This document shows positions 1 to 5,774 of a stretch of DNA of 5,821 bases, in pieces; the stretch's first letter is position 1, and each line of letters opens with the position of its first letter. Below the pieces are notes generated by a model. It did not search any database, was not told the origin of the DNA, and saw only the letters and a program-made list of their open reading frames with translations. Origin of the DNA: CAZRVH01 sp964608325 (lineage in GTDB: Bacteria > Patescibacteriota > Gracilibacteria > Peribacterales > Peribacteraceae); the NCBI GenBank assembly GCA_964608325.1, contig CAZSMX010000030.1, positions 1-5,821 on the forward strand, written 5' to 3'. The position numbers were made by a program, and so were the translations under genes.

Positions 1-27
1 TAAGAAAGGTCGACGGAATAGCTGCAT

Positions 28-86
28 TAGCTTCGTTAGCTTCTTTAAAGTGAGTATTTCGGATTATAAGGAAGCTAACGAAGCTA
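28..86. repeat. Long inverted repeat (possible flippase 3' hairpin)
   Basis: The arm at 28-43 (TAGCTTCGTTAGCTTC) is perfectly inverse-complementary to 71-86, giving 16 pairs. Bases 44-47 and 67-70 add four more pairs, one of them a T-G wobble, around a 19-base loop. The arm at 71-86 lies only four bases past the flippase stop codon at 91-93, so a flippase transcript would end with this hairpin. No T-run follows the stem in the flippase direction, so it is not a classical intrinsic terminator. It could be an RNA-stabilising 3' hairpin, a Rho-associated end, or a dispersed palindromic repeat. The structure is seen directly; its function is inferred. Confidence 0.6.
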
Positions 87-90
87 CCTA

Positions 91-1557
91 CTAATCCCGC
101 AATAATACTTTCTGAATCCCGCTCAACTTGGCCAATCCGAGGATCAGTAATAATCCAATACCCAACGCCCCCACCGTCCAAAGTGATGATTCCAGGAAAG
201 AAGCGGTTCCCCACAGGAATCCTCCCAAAACGATCGCATACAGAAGGGTTTGGACGATCATTCTGTCCGTCAGTTTCATCGGTAACACGCGCAGGCTCTG
301 GGGCAGCAGCAATGCGGCCAGCAGGACGTGCGTCGCAATCGACGTATACGAGGCGCCGACGAATCCCATCGTCGGGATGAGGGTCAGGTTCAGGAAGAGC
401 GACACGAGCACGCCCAGGAAGAGGGTGGTGACGAGCGGCTTCCACGCGTGCTTCGCCAACAGGGAATAGAACGAGAACAGGATGATGCCGTTCATCAGCA
501 TCGATACCGACAGCAGCTTGAGCGCCGTATCCGACCCCGGTTGCGTCGCGGTGGAAAGGTACGTGTCGTTGATGAGGAGTTCGCTCAGCGCCCTGGGCCA
601 GAAGAAGCTGAAGAGGAAGGTCGTGACGGATAGCAGCACGATGGTGAAGAAGATGCGGCCGACGAAGTGTTTGGTTTCCTCGTTCTTCTTCACGCGGTCC
701 GCCAGCGCGGGCAGGGTCGAGTTCAAAAGGATCGTTGGCAGCAGGTACGCCATATCCATCATGCGCTGCACGAACCCGTACGAGGCGTTCTGCAGTTCGA
801 AGTCATCCGGGCGAAGGGCTGCGATGAGCGTCACGTCGAACTGGCGGTAGAGGGCGGTGAAGAGGTACGCGACTCCGTACGGGGCCGCCTGGACGAGCAG
901 GTTCTTCATCACGTCCGCGTCCAGCCGCGGCCGGATGGCCATGAGCCTCCATCCGAACATGAGCGAGAGGACGTAGAGCAGCGCGGCCCCCAGGCTCCCC
1001 AGTCCCAGGAAGAGATAGAGCGTCCCGGGGTCCTCGGACTGGCGCACACCCAGCAGCAACACCACGAGCATGGCGCCCGCGGTAAGGACGCGCTGGAGCA
1101 CCTCCGCCACGAACACGAATTGCATCTTGTGGTTCACCTGGAACACGGTGCGGAGAATCCCCGCGAGCAGCGTGAAGGACGGCACAAGAGAGGCGATGCT
1201 GATGGCGATCGGCAGCGGCGTTCCCTGCCACGAGGGTGTGATCCACGCGATGGCGAGTGCGCTTCCGATGGATAAAAGAAGAATGCCGCAGCGCACGACG
1301 ATCAGGTTCCCGAGAACCTTTTCTTGTTCCTTTTTTCCTCCCGCCGTACTGATCTCGCGGATGGCCACGGCGTAGAGTCCGAAATCCGCGAGGATGCCGA
1401 ACAGCTGCAGGTAGCCGTACGCGGTGTTGTACAGCCCCGCCAGTTCCTTGCTCAGCCCCGTCGCGACGATCTTCACCGTCACGATGGCGAGCGCCGCCAT
1501 GATGACCTGGCTGCCGAGTTGCCACAGGGTGCTTTTTGCTATTTGTCGCTGGGACAT
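91..1557 (-). CDS. Polysaccharide/lipid-linked oligosaccharide flippase (MOP superfamily, Wzx/MurJ-like fold)
   Basis: This 488-residue protein is hydrophobic throughout, with about fourteen predicted membrane segments near residues 12-34, 45-67, 88-108, 115-137, 155-172, 178-203, 222-247, 265-285, 302-320, 345-367, 374-395, 398-420, 433-452 and 457-477. Length and topology match Wzx-type polysaccharide biosynthesis proteins, which flip undecaprenyl-linked glycans across the inner membrane. The N-terminal pattern (TLWQLGSQ, then KIVATGLSKELAGLY) and the second-half LNLTLIPTMGFVGASYTS stretch resemble the repeated half-domains of that family. The polar loops are short and no extra domain is attached. 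The ATG at 1557 has no Shine-Dalgarno sequence and sits directly behind a -10 box, which suggests a leaderless mRNA. The neighbouring genes are not glycan genes, so the substrate cannot be inferred. Family assignment is confident; Wzx versus another MOP exporter remains open. Confidence 0.85.
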   Translation of the reverse strand: MSQRQIAKSTLWQLGSQVIMAALAIVTVKIVATGLSKELAGLYNTAYGYLQLFGILADFGLYAVAIREISTAGGKKEQEKVLGNLIVVRCGILLLSIGSALAIAWITPSWQGTPLPIAISIASLVPSFTLLAGILRTVFQVNHKMQFVFVAEVLQRVLTAGAMLVVLLLGVRQSEDPGTLYLFLGLGSLGAALLYVLSLMFGWRLMAIRPRLDADVMKNLLVQAAPYGVAYLFTALYRQFDVTLIAALRPDDFELQNASYGFVQRMMDMAYLLPTILLNSTLPALADRVKKNEETKHFVGRIFFTIVLLSVTTFLFSFFWPRALSELLINDTYLSTATQPGSDTALKLLSVSMLMNGIILFSFYSLLAKHAWKPLVTTLFLGVLVSLFLNLTLIPTMGFVGASYTSIATHVLLAALLLPQSLRVLPMKLTDRMIVQTLLYAIVLGGFLWGTASFLESSLWTVGALGIGLLLILGLAKLSGIQKVLLRD

Positions 1558-1563
1558 GCGGGG

Positions 1564-1569
1564 AGTATA
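1564..1569 (-). promoter_or_regulatory. -10 box for a leaderless flippase transcript
   Basis: On the minus strand this reads TATACT, followed by six bases (CCCCGC) and then the flippase ATG at 1557. With the usual 6-7 base distance from the -10 box, transcription would start on or next to the A of the ATG. An A/T-rich run lies just upstream (1572-1592). TTGACG at 1589-1584 (minus strand) looks like a -35 box, but its 13-base spacer is too short, so no proper -35 is assigned. Confidence 0.45.
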
Positions 1570-1691
1570 GCCGAAAAAATTCCGTCAATTGCGAATTGCG
1601 AAAAAGAATCCTAAGGTCGGGACACATGTTGCGACCGCTCGGTAATCCGACGCCTCGCGCCCATGACCAGAGGGCGGAGACGGATATTTCC

Positions 1692-1721
1692 CGTGCGCCG
1701 GAGCCGGCACTTGCACGTTTT
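1692..1721 (+). terminator. Hairpin plus T-run in the dihydroorotase leader (possible attenuator)
   Basis: CGTGCGCCG at 1692-1700 can fold back, over a GAGC loop, on CGGC (1705-1708) and GCACG (1713-1717). This leaves a four-base ACTT bulge, and the stem is followed by TTTT (1718-1721). The arrangement resembles a weak intrinsic terminator 45 bases before the preferred dihydroorotase start, and pyrimidine genes are often controlled by attenuation. The bulge and short T-run make it weak. If translation instead starts at 1626, the segment is simply coding. Confidence 0.25.
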
Positions 1722-1766
1722 GCGGCAGGGGGAGTACAACGGGGAACCAACTATTCCATCTACAAC

Positions 1767-3071
1767 ATGCTTCTGCGATACGGTGCCGTCGTCGGGGAAA
1801 ACGAAGAGGGGCAGGCCGATTTCCATTGGAACCAGGGCGACATCCGGTACCAATGGGATACCCGGGACGTTGATTCCATGAACGTGCGCGGCAAGAAGAT
1901 TTTCCCCGCGTTCATCGACAACCACGTACATTTTCGCCAGCCGGGTTTTCCGCATAAGGGAGACATGCAAAGCGAGGGGCTGAGCGCACTCATGGGCGGC
2001 GTGACCACGGTGTGCGACATGCCCAATACCGACCCCCCGACGGTGACCATCGACGCGTTCGCGGAGAAGGTCCGCATGGCGAAAGACGCTCCCATCGACA
2101 TCCGGTTCTTCTACGGCATGACTAGGCGTGAGCACATGGAACAATTCAAGATGCTCATGGAAGCGCGCGACGAGATCAGCATGAGGCTGAAGCAGAGCCT
2201 GTGCGGCGTGAAGATCTTCCTGGAACATTCGACCGGCAACCAACGGCTGGAAGCGGGCATAGTGAGCGACGTGTTCCGCATGTGCGCGGACTACAACGTA
2301 CTCCTCATGGCCCACTGCGAGGACGCGGAGATGAATCTCGCGGAAGAGAAGAGGCATGCGGGTATCCGGCATGTGGTCATGCATTCCGTTATCCGTCCGG
2401 CGGATTCCGAACAGAAGTCCATCGCGGAATCCATCGATCGCGCGCGGCGCTTCGGGACGCGATTCCATATCGCGCACATTACGACGAAGTACGGCGTGGC
2501 ATTGCTCCGTGCCGCCAAGGAGGAAGGTCTTTCTGTCACGGGGGAAGCGACCACACACAATCTCTTCTGCACGACGGACGATTACGACACCCTGGGTACG
2601 CTCATCAAGATGAATCCGCCGATCCGCTCCGAGGAACACCGCGATGCGCTCTGGACGGGCATCGCCGACCGCACGATTGACATCGTCGCCACGGACCATG
2701 CGCCGCACACCCTCGAAGAAAAGAACAATCCCGATCCGCTGAAAGCCCCAAGCGGCGTGCCTGGAGTGGAGACCCGCATTCCCCTCCTCCTCTCCGTCGC
2801 GGCCGACCGCTGGCCGCACCCCGAGTCGTCACGTCCCGCGGATGCACGCCTTACGTACCTCGACATCCGCCGTCTTTGCTTCGACAATCCCAACCGCATC
2901 TTCCGCCTCGGAAAGGGCGACATCCTGGACGGGGGCAACGCGGACATCGTCATCGTGGATCCGAAGAAGGAATGGACCATCCACGGAAAGGACTTGCGCA
3001 GCAGGTGCGGCTGGACGCCCTACGAGGGCTGGACGGTGAAAGGCAAGATAGACCGCGTATTGATGGCCTAA
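1767..3071 (+). CDS. pyrC: Dihydroorotase (cyclic amidohydrolase superfamily)
   Basis: Dihydroorotase catalyses reversible cyclisation of N-carbamoyl-aspartate to dihydroorotate, the third step of de novo UMP synthesis in the cytoplasm. From the start used here the protein has 434 residues, normal for the longer bacterial form. Visible signatures are the metal motif HVHFRQPG (H53, H55, R57), the candidate carboxylated lysine K149 in GVKIF, metal-binding H183 (AHCED) and H237 (HIAHIT), substrate-contacting N283 in MNPPIRS, and catalytic D310 in ATDHAPHT. APSGVPGVET (327-336) is also typical. The short N-terminal strand region (MLLRYGAVV) and C-terminal GNADIVIVDP complete the composite beta domain. 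The start is uncertain: ATG 1767 fits family length but lacks a Shine-Dalgarno, whereas ATG 1626 (AAGG nine bases upstream) would add 47 residues with no family-like character. No other pyr gene is nearby. Allantoinase or dihydropyrimidinase is less likely given MNPPIR and DHAPHT. Confidence 0.92.
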   Translation: MLLRYGAVVGENEEGQADFHWNQGDIRYQWDTRDVDSMNVRGKKIFPAFIDNHVHFRQPGFPHKGDMQSEGLSALMGGVTTVCDMPNTDPPTVTIDAFAEKVRMAKDAPIDIRFFYGMTRREHMEQFKMLMEARDEISMRLKQSLCGVKIFLEHSTGNQRLEAGIVSDVFRMCADYNVLLMAHCEDAEMNLAEEKRHAGIRHVVMHSVIRPADSEQKSIAESIDRARRFGTRFHIAHITTKYGVALLRAAKEEGLSVTGEATTHNLFCTTDDYDTLGTLIKMNPPIRSEEHRDALWTGIADRTIDIVATDHAPHTLEEKNNPDPLKAPSGVPGVETRIPLLLSVAADRWPHPESSRPADARLTYLDIRRLCFDNPNRIFRLGKGDILDGGNADIVIVDPKKEWTIHGKDLRSRCGWTPYEGWTVKGKIDRVLMA

Positions 3072-3080
3072 AGCGATATA

Positions 3081-3108
3081 TTGACTATTATAGAAATAAT
3101 TTTATAAT
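3081..3108 (+). promoter_or_regulatory. Strong sigma-70-type promoter of the 172-residue gene
   Basis: TTGACT at 3081-3086 and a perfect TATAAT at 3103-3108 are separated by 16 bases, predicting a start near 3115 and a leader of about 59 bases before ATG 3174. The -35 begins only ten bases after the dihydroorotase stop, so the downstream gene has its own promoter. ACTATTATA at 3084-3092 and TATAATAGT at 3103-3111 form a perfect 9-base dyad spanning the promoter core, which could act as an operator. Confidence 0.75.
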
Positions 3109-3115
3109 AGTACAA
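3087..3115 (-). promoter_or_regulatory. Mirror-image promoter on the opposite strand
   Basis: Because the dyad at 3084-3111 is nearly complete, the minus strand carries TTGTAC (3115-3110) and TATAAT (3092-3087) with a 17-base spacer. That is also a good sigma-70 match. It would start RNA near 3080 running antisense into the 3' end of the dihydroorotase gene. No minus-strand gene is visible downstream, so this could be a functional antisense promoter or a by-product of an operator palindrome. Confidence 0.45.
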
Positions 3116-3161
3116 GTTCTTTGTGCACCGTTGGCACGTAGTACCCTTCCATTCAGAAACC

Positions 3162-3167
3162 GAGGAG
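3162..3167 (+). promoter_or_regulatory. Shine-Dalgarno sequence deciding the 172-residue start
   Basis: GAGGAG lies six bases before ATG 3174. It is the clearest ribosome binding site in the window and favours this start over the upstream in-frame ATG at 3123. It also shows that the organism uses Shine-Dalgarno initiation, in contrast to the flippase gene. Confidence 0.8.
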
Positions 3168-3173
3168 AGTTTT

Positions 3174-3692
3174 ATGTCTGTTCAGCATTCCGATGTCGCC
3201 GCGTTTCGAACGTGGTGCGTCTCTCAGGGTTTTCCGACCTTCGCGGTTCCCCACCGCGGCGCCTCGTTCGATTGTTTCGTTCTGCCGCAGACGCTCTGTG
3301 CGGAACTGCCGCAGTTCGCGGTTCAGAAAGTCGTCACGGGCTTTACCGAACTGGACCTGCAACAGCGGCCGAATGAAATCGCCGTGTTCGGTGTCGCAGA
3401 TACCGTCGATGAGCGCATGCGGGAACACGTCGTCCGTCACGAGATGTTCGAGTACATTGATGGATGTACTTGCATGCAGGCGTCGGCAAAAGAGATCGAG
3501 CATCTGATTGTGTCAGGCGTCTTCAAAGATGAAGGTTTACGCAGGAAATATTTGGCTGACCGCTTCGAATTATTTCAAAGCCTCCTGCCGTATGCAAAAG
3601 ATCATCCCGAAGACTATTCTGCCGAGAAACAGTTGGAATTCTGGCAGTCGTATTTCTTTTTTAAACTGATGCAGCCAGTACCCTCTTCCTAG
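3174..3692 (+). CDS. Hypothetical 172-residue protein with an HEMFE / CTC motif
   Basis: I do not recognise this protein. It is a soluble 172-residue chain with no signal peptide or membrane segment. The N-terminal part (about 1-75) reads as mixed alpha/beta, and VFGVADTVDERMREHVVRHEM leads into a helical part. Residues 85-100 contain H85, H89-E90, E93, C98 and C100, a cluster that could bind a metal, but it is not a standard HExxH protease motif. The C-terminal third (about 115-167) is charged and helical, ending in an aromatic patch (FWQSYFFF, 156-163). ATG 3174 is supported by GAGGAG six bases upstream. The gene has its own near-consensus promoter and ends 33 bases before a strong terminator, so it is probably monocistronic, with possible read-through from the dihydroorotase gene. 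Its second half is more AT-rich than its neighbours. The gene is well supported; its function is unknown. Confidence 0.8.
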   Translation: MSVQHSDVAAFRTWCVSQGFPTFAVPHRGASFDCFVLPQTLCAELPQFAVQKVVTGFTELDLQQRPNEIAVFGVADTVDERMREHVVRHEMFEYIDGCTCMQASAKEIEHLIVSGVFKDEGLRRKYLADRFELFQSLLPYAKDHPEDYSAEKQLEFWQSYFFFKLMQPVPSS

Positions 3693-3725
3693 TACGTGCC
3701 TCTCTCCGCGTTGCACAAGACTCTT

Positions 3726-3757
3726 AAAACCCCCGCCGATTCGTCGGCGGGGGTTTT
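3726..3757. terminator. Bidirectional intrinsic terminator
   Basis: AAAACCCCCGCCGA (3726-3739) pairs perfectly over 14 bases with 3744-3757 around a TTCG loop. On the plus strand it ends in TTTTT (3754-3758), and on the minus strand the A-run at 3726-3729 becomes TTTT. It can therefore end both the plus-strand transcript of the 172-residue gene and the convergent minus-strand RNase J transcript. Confidence 0.95.
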
Positions 3758-3777
3758 TATCTGACGGTATAAAGCGG

Positions 3778-3807
3778 TTACACTTCCACGAACAGCGGGA
3801 TCACCAT
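3778..3807 (-). pseudogene. Relic second copy of the RNase J gene 3' end
   Basis: Read on the minus strand, these 30 bases encode MVIPLFVEV and a TAA stop, the same nine residues and stop that end the RNase J gene at 3843-3872. Twenty-four of 30 bases match, and all six differences are at third codon positions. Upstream of the ATG the reading frame gives CRGT, with only the R matching the gene's DREP, so homology stops almost at once. The copy lies 65 bases beyond the functional tail, out of frame with it, and next to the shared terminator. It looks like the remains of an older or alternative 3' end. No independent expression is expected. Confidence 0.8.
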
Positions 3808-3838
3808 CGTCCCTCGGCAAGCTCGGGATGACAGAAGG
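3808..3838. repeat. Possible dispersed intergenic repeat between the two RNase J tails
   Basis: The minus strand contains TGTCATCCCGAGC, then TTGC, then CGAGGGA. From general knowledge this resembles short intergenic repeats of the form GTCATCCCGAG...GAGGGA found in many copies in various bacterial genomes. TCCC (3810-3813) and GGGA (3825-3828) can pair. Only one copy is visible here, so repeat status is inferred from resemblance, not shown by this window. Confidence 0.4.
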
Positions 3839-3842
3839 AGCG

Positions 3843-5774
3843 TTATACCTCCACGAATAGAGGTATAACCATTGGTTCTCTGTCGAGTTTGCGGTCGAAG
3901 TAGCGGTAGAGGGCTCCGTTCACCGCGCGCTTGAAGGCCTTGCGGTCCTTCTCGCCGCGGGCGAGTTCCTCTTCGTACGCTTTCTTGGCCGCCGCCACGA
4001 CTTCGCCCGTGATGTCGTTCTGCTCGGTGCCGTAGATCAACCCGCGTGTGATGATGTCGGGGTTGCCGACCAGGCGCTGGCTGTCCGCGTAGACCTTGAA
4101 GAGCACGATGATCACGCCTCCGACGCTCATGATCTTGCGGTCGGTGAGGACGCGCTGACCTTCGCCTGCGGCTCCCTTGCCGTCGATGATCACGTCGCGG
4201 AACGGTGCCTTCTGCTTGCTCTTGCGGGCGGCTCCGTTCGGATCGAACTCCAGGATTTCGCCGTTCGTGAGAAGGTGGACCTGGTTCTCCGGGTAGCCGA
4301 TGCCGTACGCGAGGTTCGCGTGGGCGCTGCGCATGTGCGGTTCGCCGTGTTCCGGAATGATGTGCCGTGCCCGCACGAGTCTGTGCATGAGCAGGATGTC
4401 GTTCTGGTATCCGTGTCCCGTGGTGTGGAGCGCGAACTCGTTGTTCGTCTTCACGGTTGCGCCCTTGATAGTGAGGTTATTGACGACCTTCGCCACCGCG
4501 CGCTCGTTTCCGACGATCGGATTGGAGCTGAGGATGACGGTGTCGCCCTTTTTCACGTTCACGTGGCGGTGCGTACCGAGGCCCATGCGGGCGAGTCCCG
4601 CCATTTCCTCTCCCTGGCTGCCCGTCGTGATGATGATCACTTCGTGGTCCGGGATTTTCTCCATGCCGGGTCCCGATTTGCGGATGAGTCCGCGCGGGGC
4701 CTTGATGTAGCCGAGGTTCTGAGCGATCTCCACGTTCGTCTCCATGCTGCGTCCGGACAGGAAGACCTTGCGGTTCGTGTCCTTGGCGACGTCGACGATC
4801 ATCTGGATGCGGTTCAGCAGGGACGAGAAGGTCGAGATAATCACGCGCCCTTCGGCGTCCATGATGAGATCCTTGATCGTTCCGGCGATTTCGCTTTCGC
4901 TCTTCGAGTTTCCGGGCTTGGTGGCGTTGGTGGAGTCCGCGATGATGGCGAGCACTCCCTTTTGGCCCAGCTCCGAGAGGCGCTGGAAGTCGGCGGGGGG
5001 TTCGTTCATCGGTTTCAAGTCGAACTTGAAGTCACCGGTGTGCACGATGGTTCCGTACGGCGTGTGCACCGCGATGGCGGCGCTGTCCGGGATGGAGTGC
5101 GTCACGCGGAGGAATTCCACGGAGACGTTTCCGATGCGGATCATCTGGCCGTAGGCGGCCGTGTTCAGCTTCGCCTTGCTGGTCAGTTCCTCCTCGTCCA
5201 GGCGCTTCTTCACGAAGGCCATGGTGAGTTTGGTTCCGTAGCAGGAGGGGAAGTTCAGCTGCGGCAGGAGGTGCTGCACCGCGCCGATGTGGTCCAGGTG
5301 GCCGTGGGTGAAGAGCACCGCTTTGATGTTCTTCTCGCGTCCTTTGAGGCACGTGATGTCCGGGATCAGATAGTCGATGCCGAGCATGTCCTCTTCCGGG
5401 AACTGGAGCCCGAGGTCGATGATGTAGATATCGCTGTCCACTTCGATGACGAAGCAGTTGCGTCCCACCTGCTCGAATCCTCCGAGCGGATAGACTTTCA
5501 GTCCTCCCTTGCGGGAGCCCTGGCCGGCTTGCAGGATGGGCTGCGGCTGTGCCGTGCCTTGCTGTTGCGGCGGGCGCTGGCCGTTATTGGCCTGGCCGCC
5601 GCGTCCGCGGTTCCTGTGCCTGTTGCGTCCCCCGCTTTTCTGTGGCGGGCGCGTTGTATCTGACGGACGCTGCTGTTGCGGCGTGCCGTTCGTATTGTTC
5701 TGCGTCGGTTTGTCCGTCGGCGCTCCGGGGGTACTTCCAACATAGCGTTGGACCCAATCTTTCACCGTTTTCAT
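3843..5774 (-). CDS. rnj: Ribonuclease J (metallo-beta-lactamase / beta-CASP nuclease)
   Basis: RNase J is a zinc-dependent endo- and 5'-to-3' exoribonuclease for mRNA decay and rRNA maturation. Numbered from ATG 5774 (643 residues), all core signatures are present: H157, H159, D161, H162 in THGHLDHIGA; H226 in VTHSIPD; D248 in HTGDFKFD; ADSTNATKPG (279-288); GRSMETNVEIA (341-351); HTTGHGYQND (450-459), with TTGH where many members have SGH; and H476 in PEHGEPH. The C-terminal domain, with RLVGNPDIITRG (567-578), is complete. Residues about 13-90 form a Q/N/P/G/R-rich, probably disordered extension with an RNRHRNRGRGG basic patch (50-60), making it longer than the roughly 555-residue Bacillus proteins. 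The start is uncertain: ATG 5774 lacks a Shine-Dalgarno, while an in-frame GTG at 5807 (AGGGG nine bases upstream) adds eleven residues from AT-rich DNA. The last dozen codons (AGA GAA CCA ATG GTT ATA CCT CTA) are AT-rich, unlike the body, and duplicate the relic at 3778-3807. Confidence 0.95.
   Translation of the reverse strand: MKTVKDWVQRYVGSTPGAPTDKPTQNNTNGTPQQQRPSDTTRPPQKSGGRNRHRNRGRGGQANNGQRPPQQQGTAQPQPILQAGQGSRKGGLKVYPLGGFEQVGRNCFVIEVDSDIYIIDLGLQFPEEDMLGIDYLIPDITCLKGREKNIKAVLFTHGHLDHIGAVQHLLPQLNFPSCYGTKLTMAFVKKRLDEEELTSKAKLNTAAYGQMIRIGNVSVEFLRVTHSIPDSAAIAVHTPYGTIVHTGDFKFDLKPMNEPPADFQRLSELGQKGVLAIIADSTNATKPGNSKSESEIAGTIKDLIMDAEGRVIISTFSSLLNRIQMIVDVAKDTNRKVFLSGRSMETNVEIAQNLGYIKAPRGLIRKSGPGMEKIPDHEVIIITTGSQGEEMAGLARMGLGTHRHVNVKKGDTVILSSNPIVGNERAVAKVVNNLTIKGATVKTNNEFALHTTGHGYQNDILLMHRLVRARHIIPEHGEPHMRSAHANLAYGIGYPENQVHLLTNGEILEFDPNGAARKSKQKAPFRDVIIDGKGAAGEGQRVLTDRKIMSVGGVIIVLFKVYADSQRLVGNPDIITRGLIYGTEQNDITGEVVAAAKKAYEEELARGEKDRKAFKRAVNGALYRYFDRKLDREPMVIPLFVEV

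Noticed and set aside
1584..1589. TTGACG as the -35 of the flippase promoter
   Set aside because: The spacer to TATACT is 13 bases, too short for a sigma-70 promoter.
1667..1675. CCAGAGGGC resembling the PyrR-binding RNA loop
   Set aside because: It lacks a base of the CCNGNGAGGY core, and no matching antiterminator stem was found around it, so chance similarity is likelier.
803..1750. A 315-codon minus-strand frame overlapping the flippase in another frame
   Set aside because: It shares most of its length with the flippase in a shifted frame, and its R/G/A/P-rich translation is a frame shadow.
1536..1766. The upstream in-frame extension of dihydroorotase as part of the protein
   Set aside because: The ATG at 1536 lies inside the flippase coding region, and the extra residues have no family similarity. 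The start at 1767 matches usual family length, although 1626 stays possible.
1611..2819. A 402-codon minus-strand frame opposite the dihydroorotase
   Set aside because: It is antisense to all the catalytic motifs of dihydroorotase, shows no recognisable protein character, and lacks its own ribosome site.
3123..3137. GTGC...GCAC mini-hairpin in the leader of the 172-residue gene
   Set aside because: It has only four base pairs with a seven-base loop. That is too weak to call a regulatory structure.
4275..5663. A 462-codon open frame on the plus strand opposite RNase J
   Set aside because: It is wholly antisense to a clearly functional gene. Its translation is an H/V/R/D-rich string with no domain, as expected from mirrored GC-rich codons.
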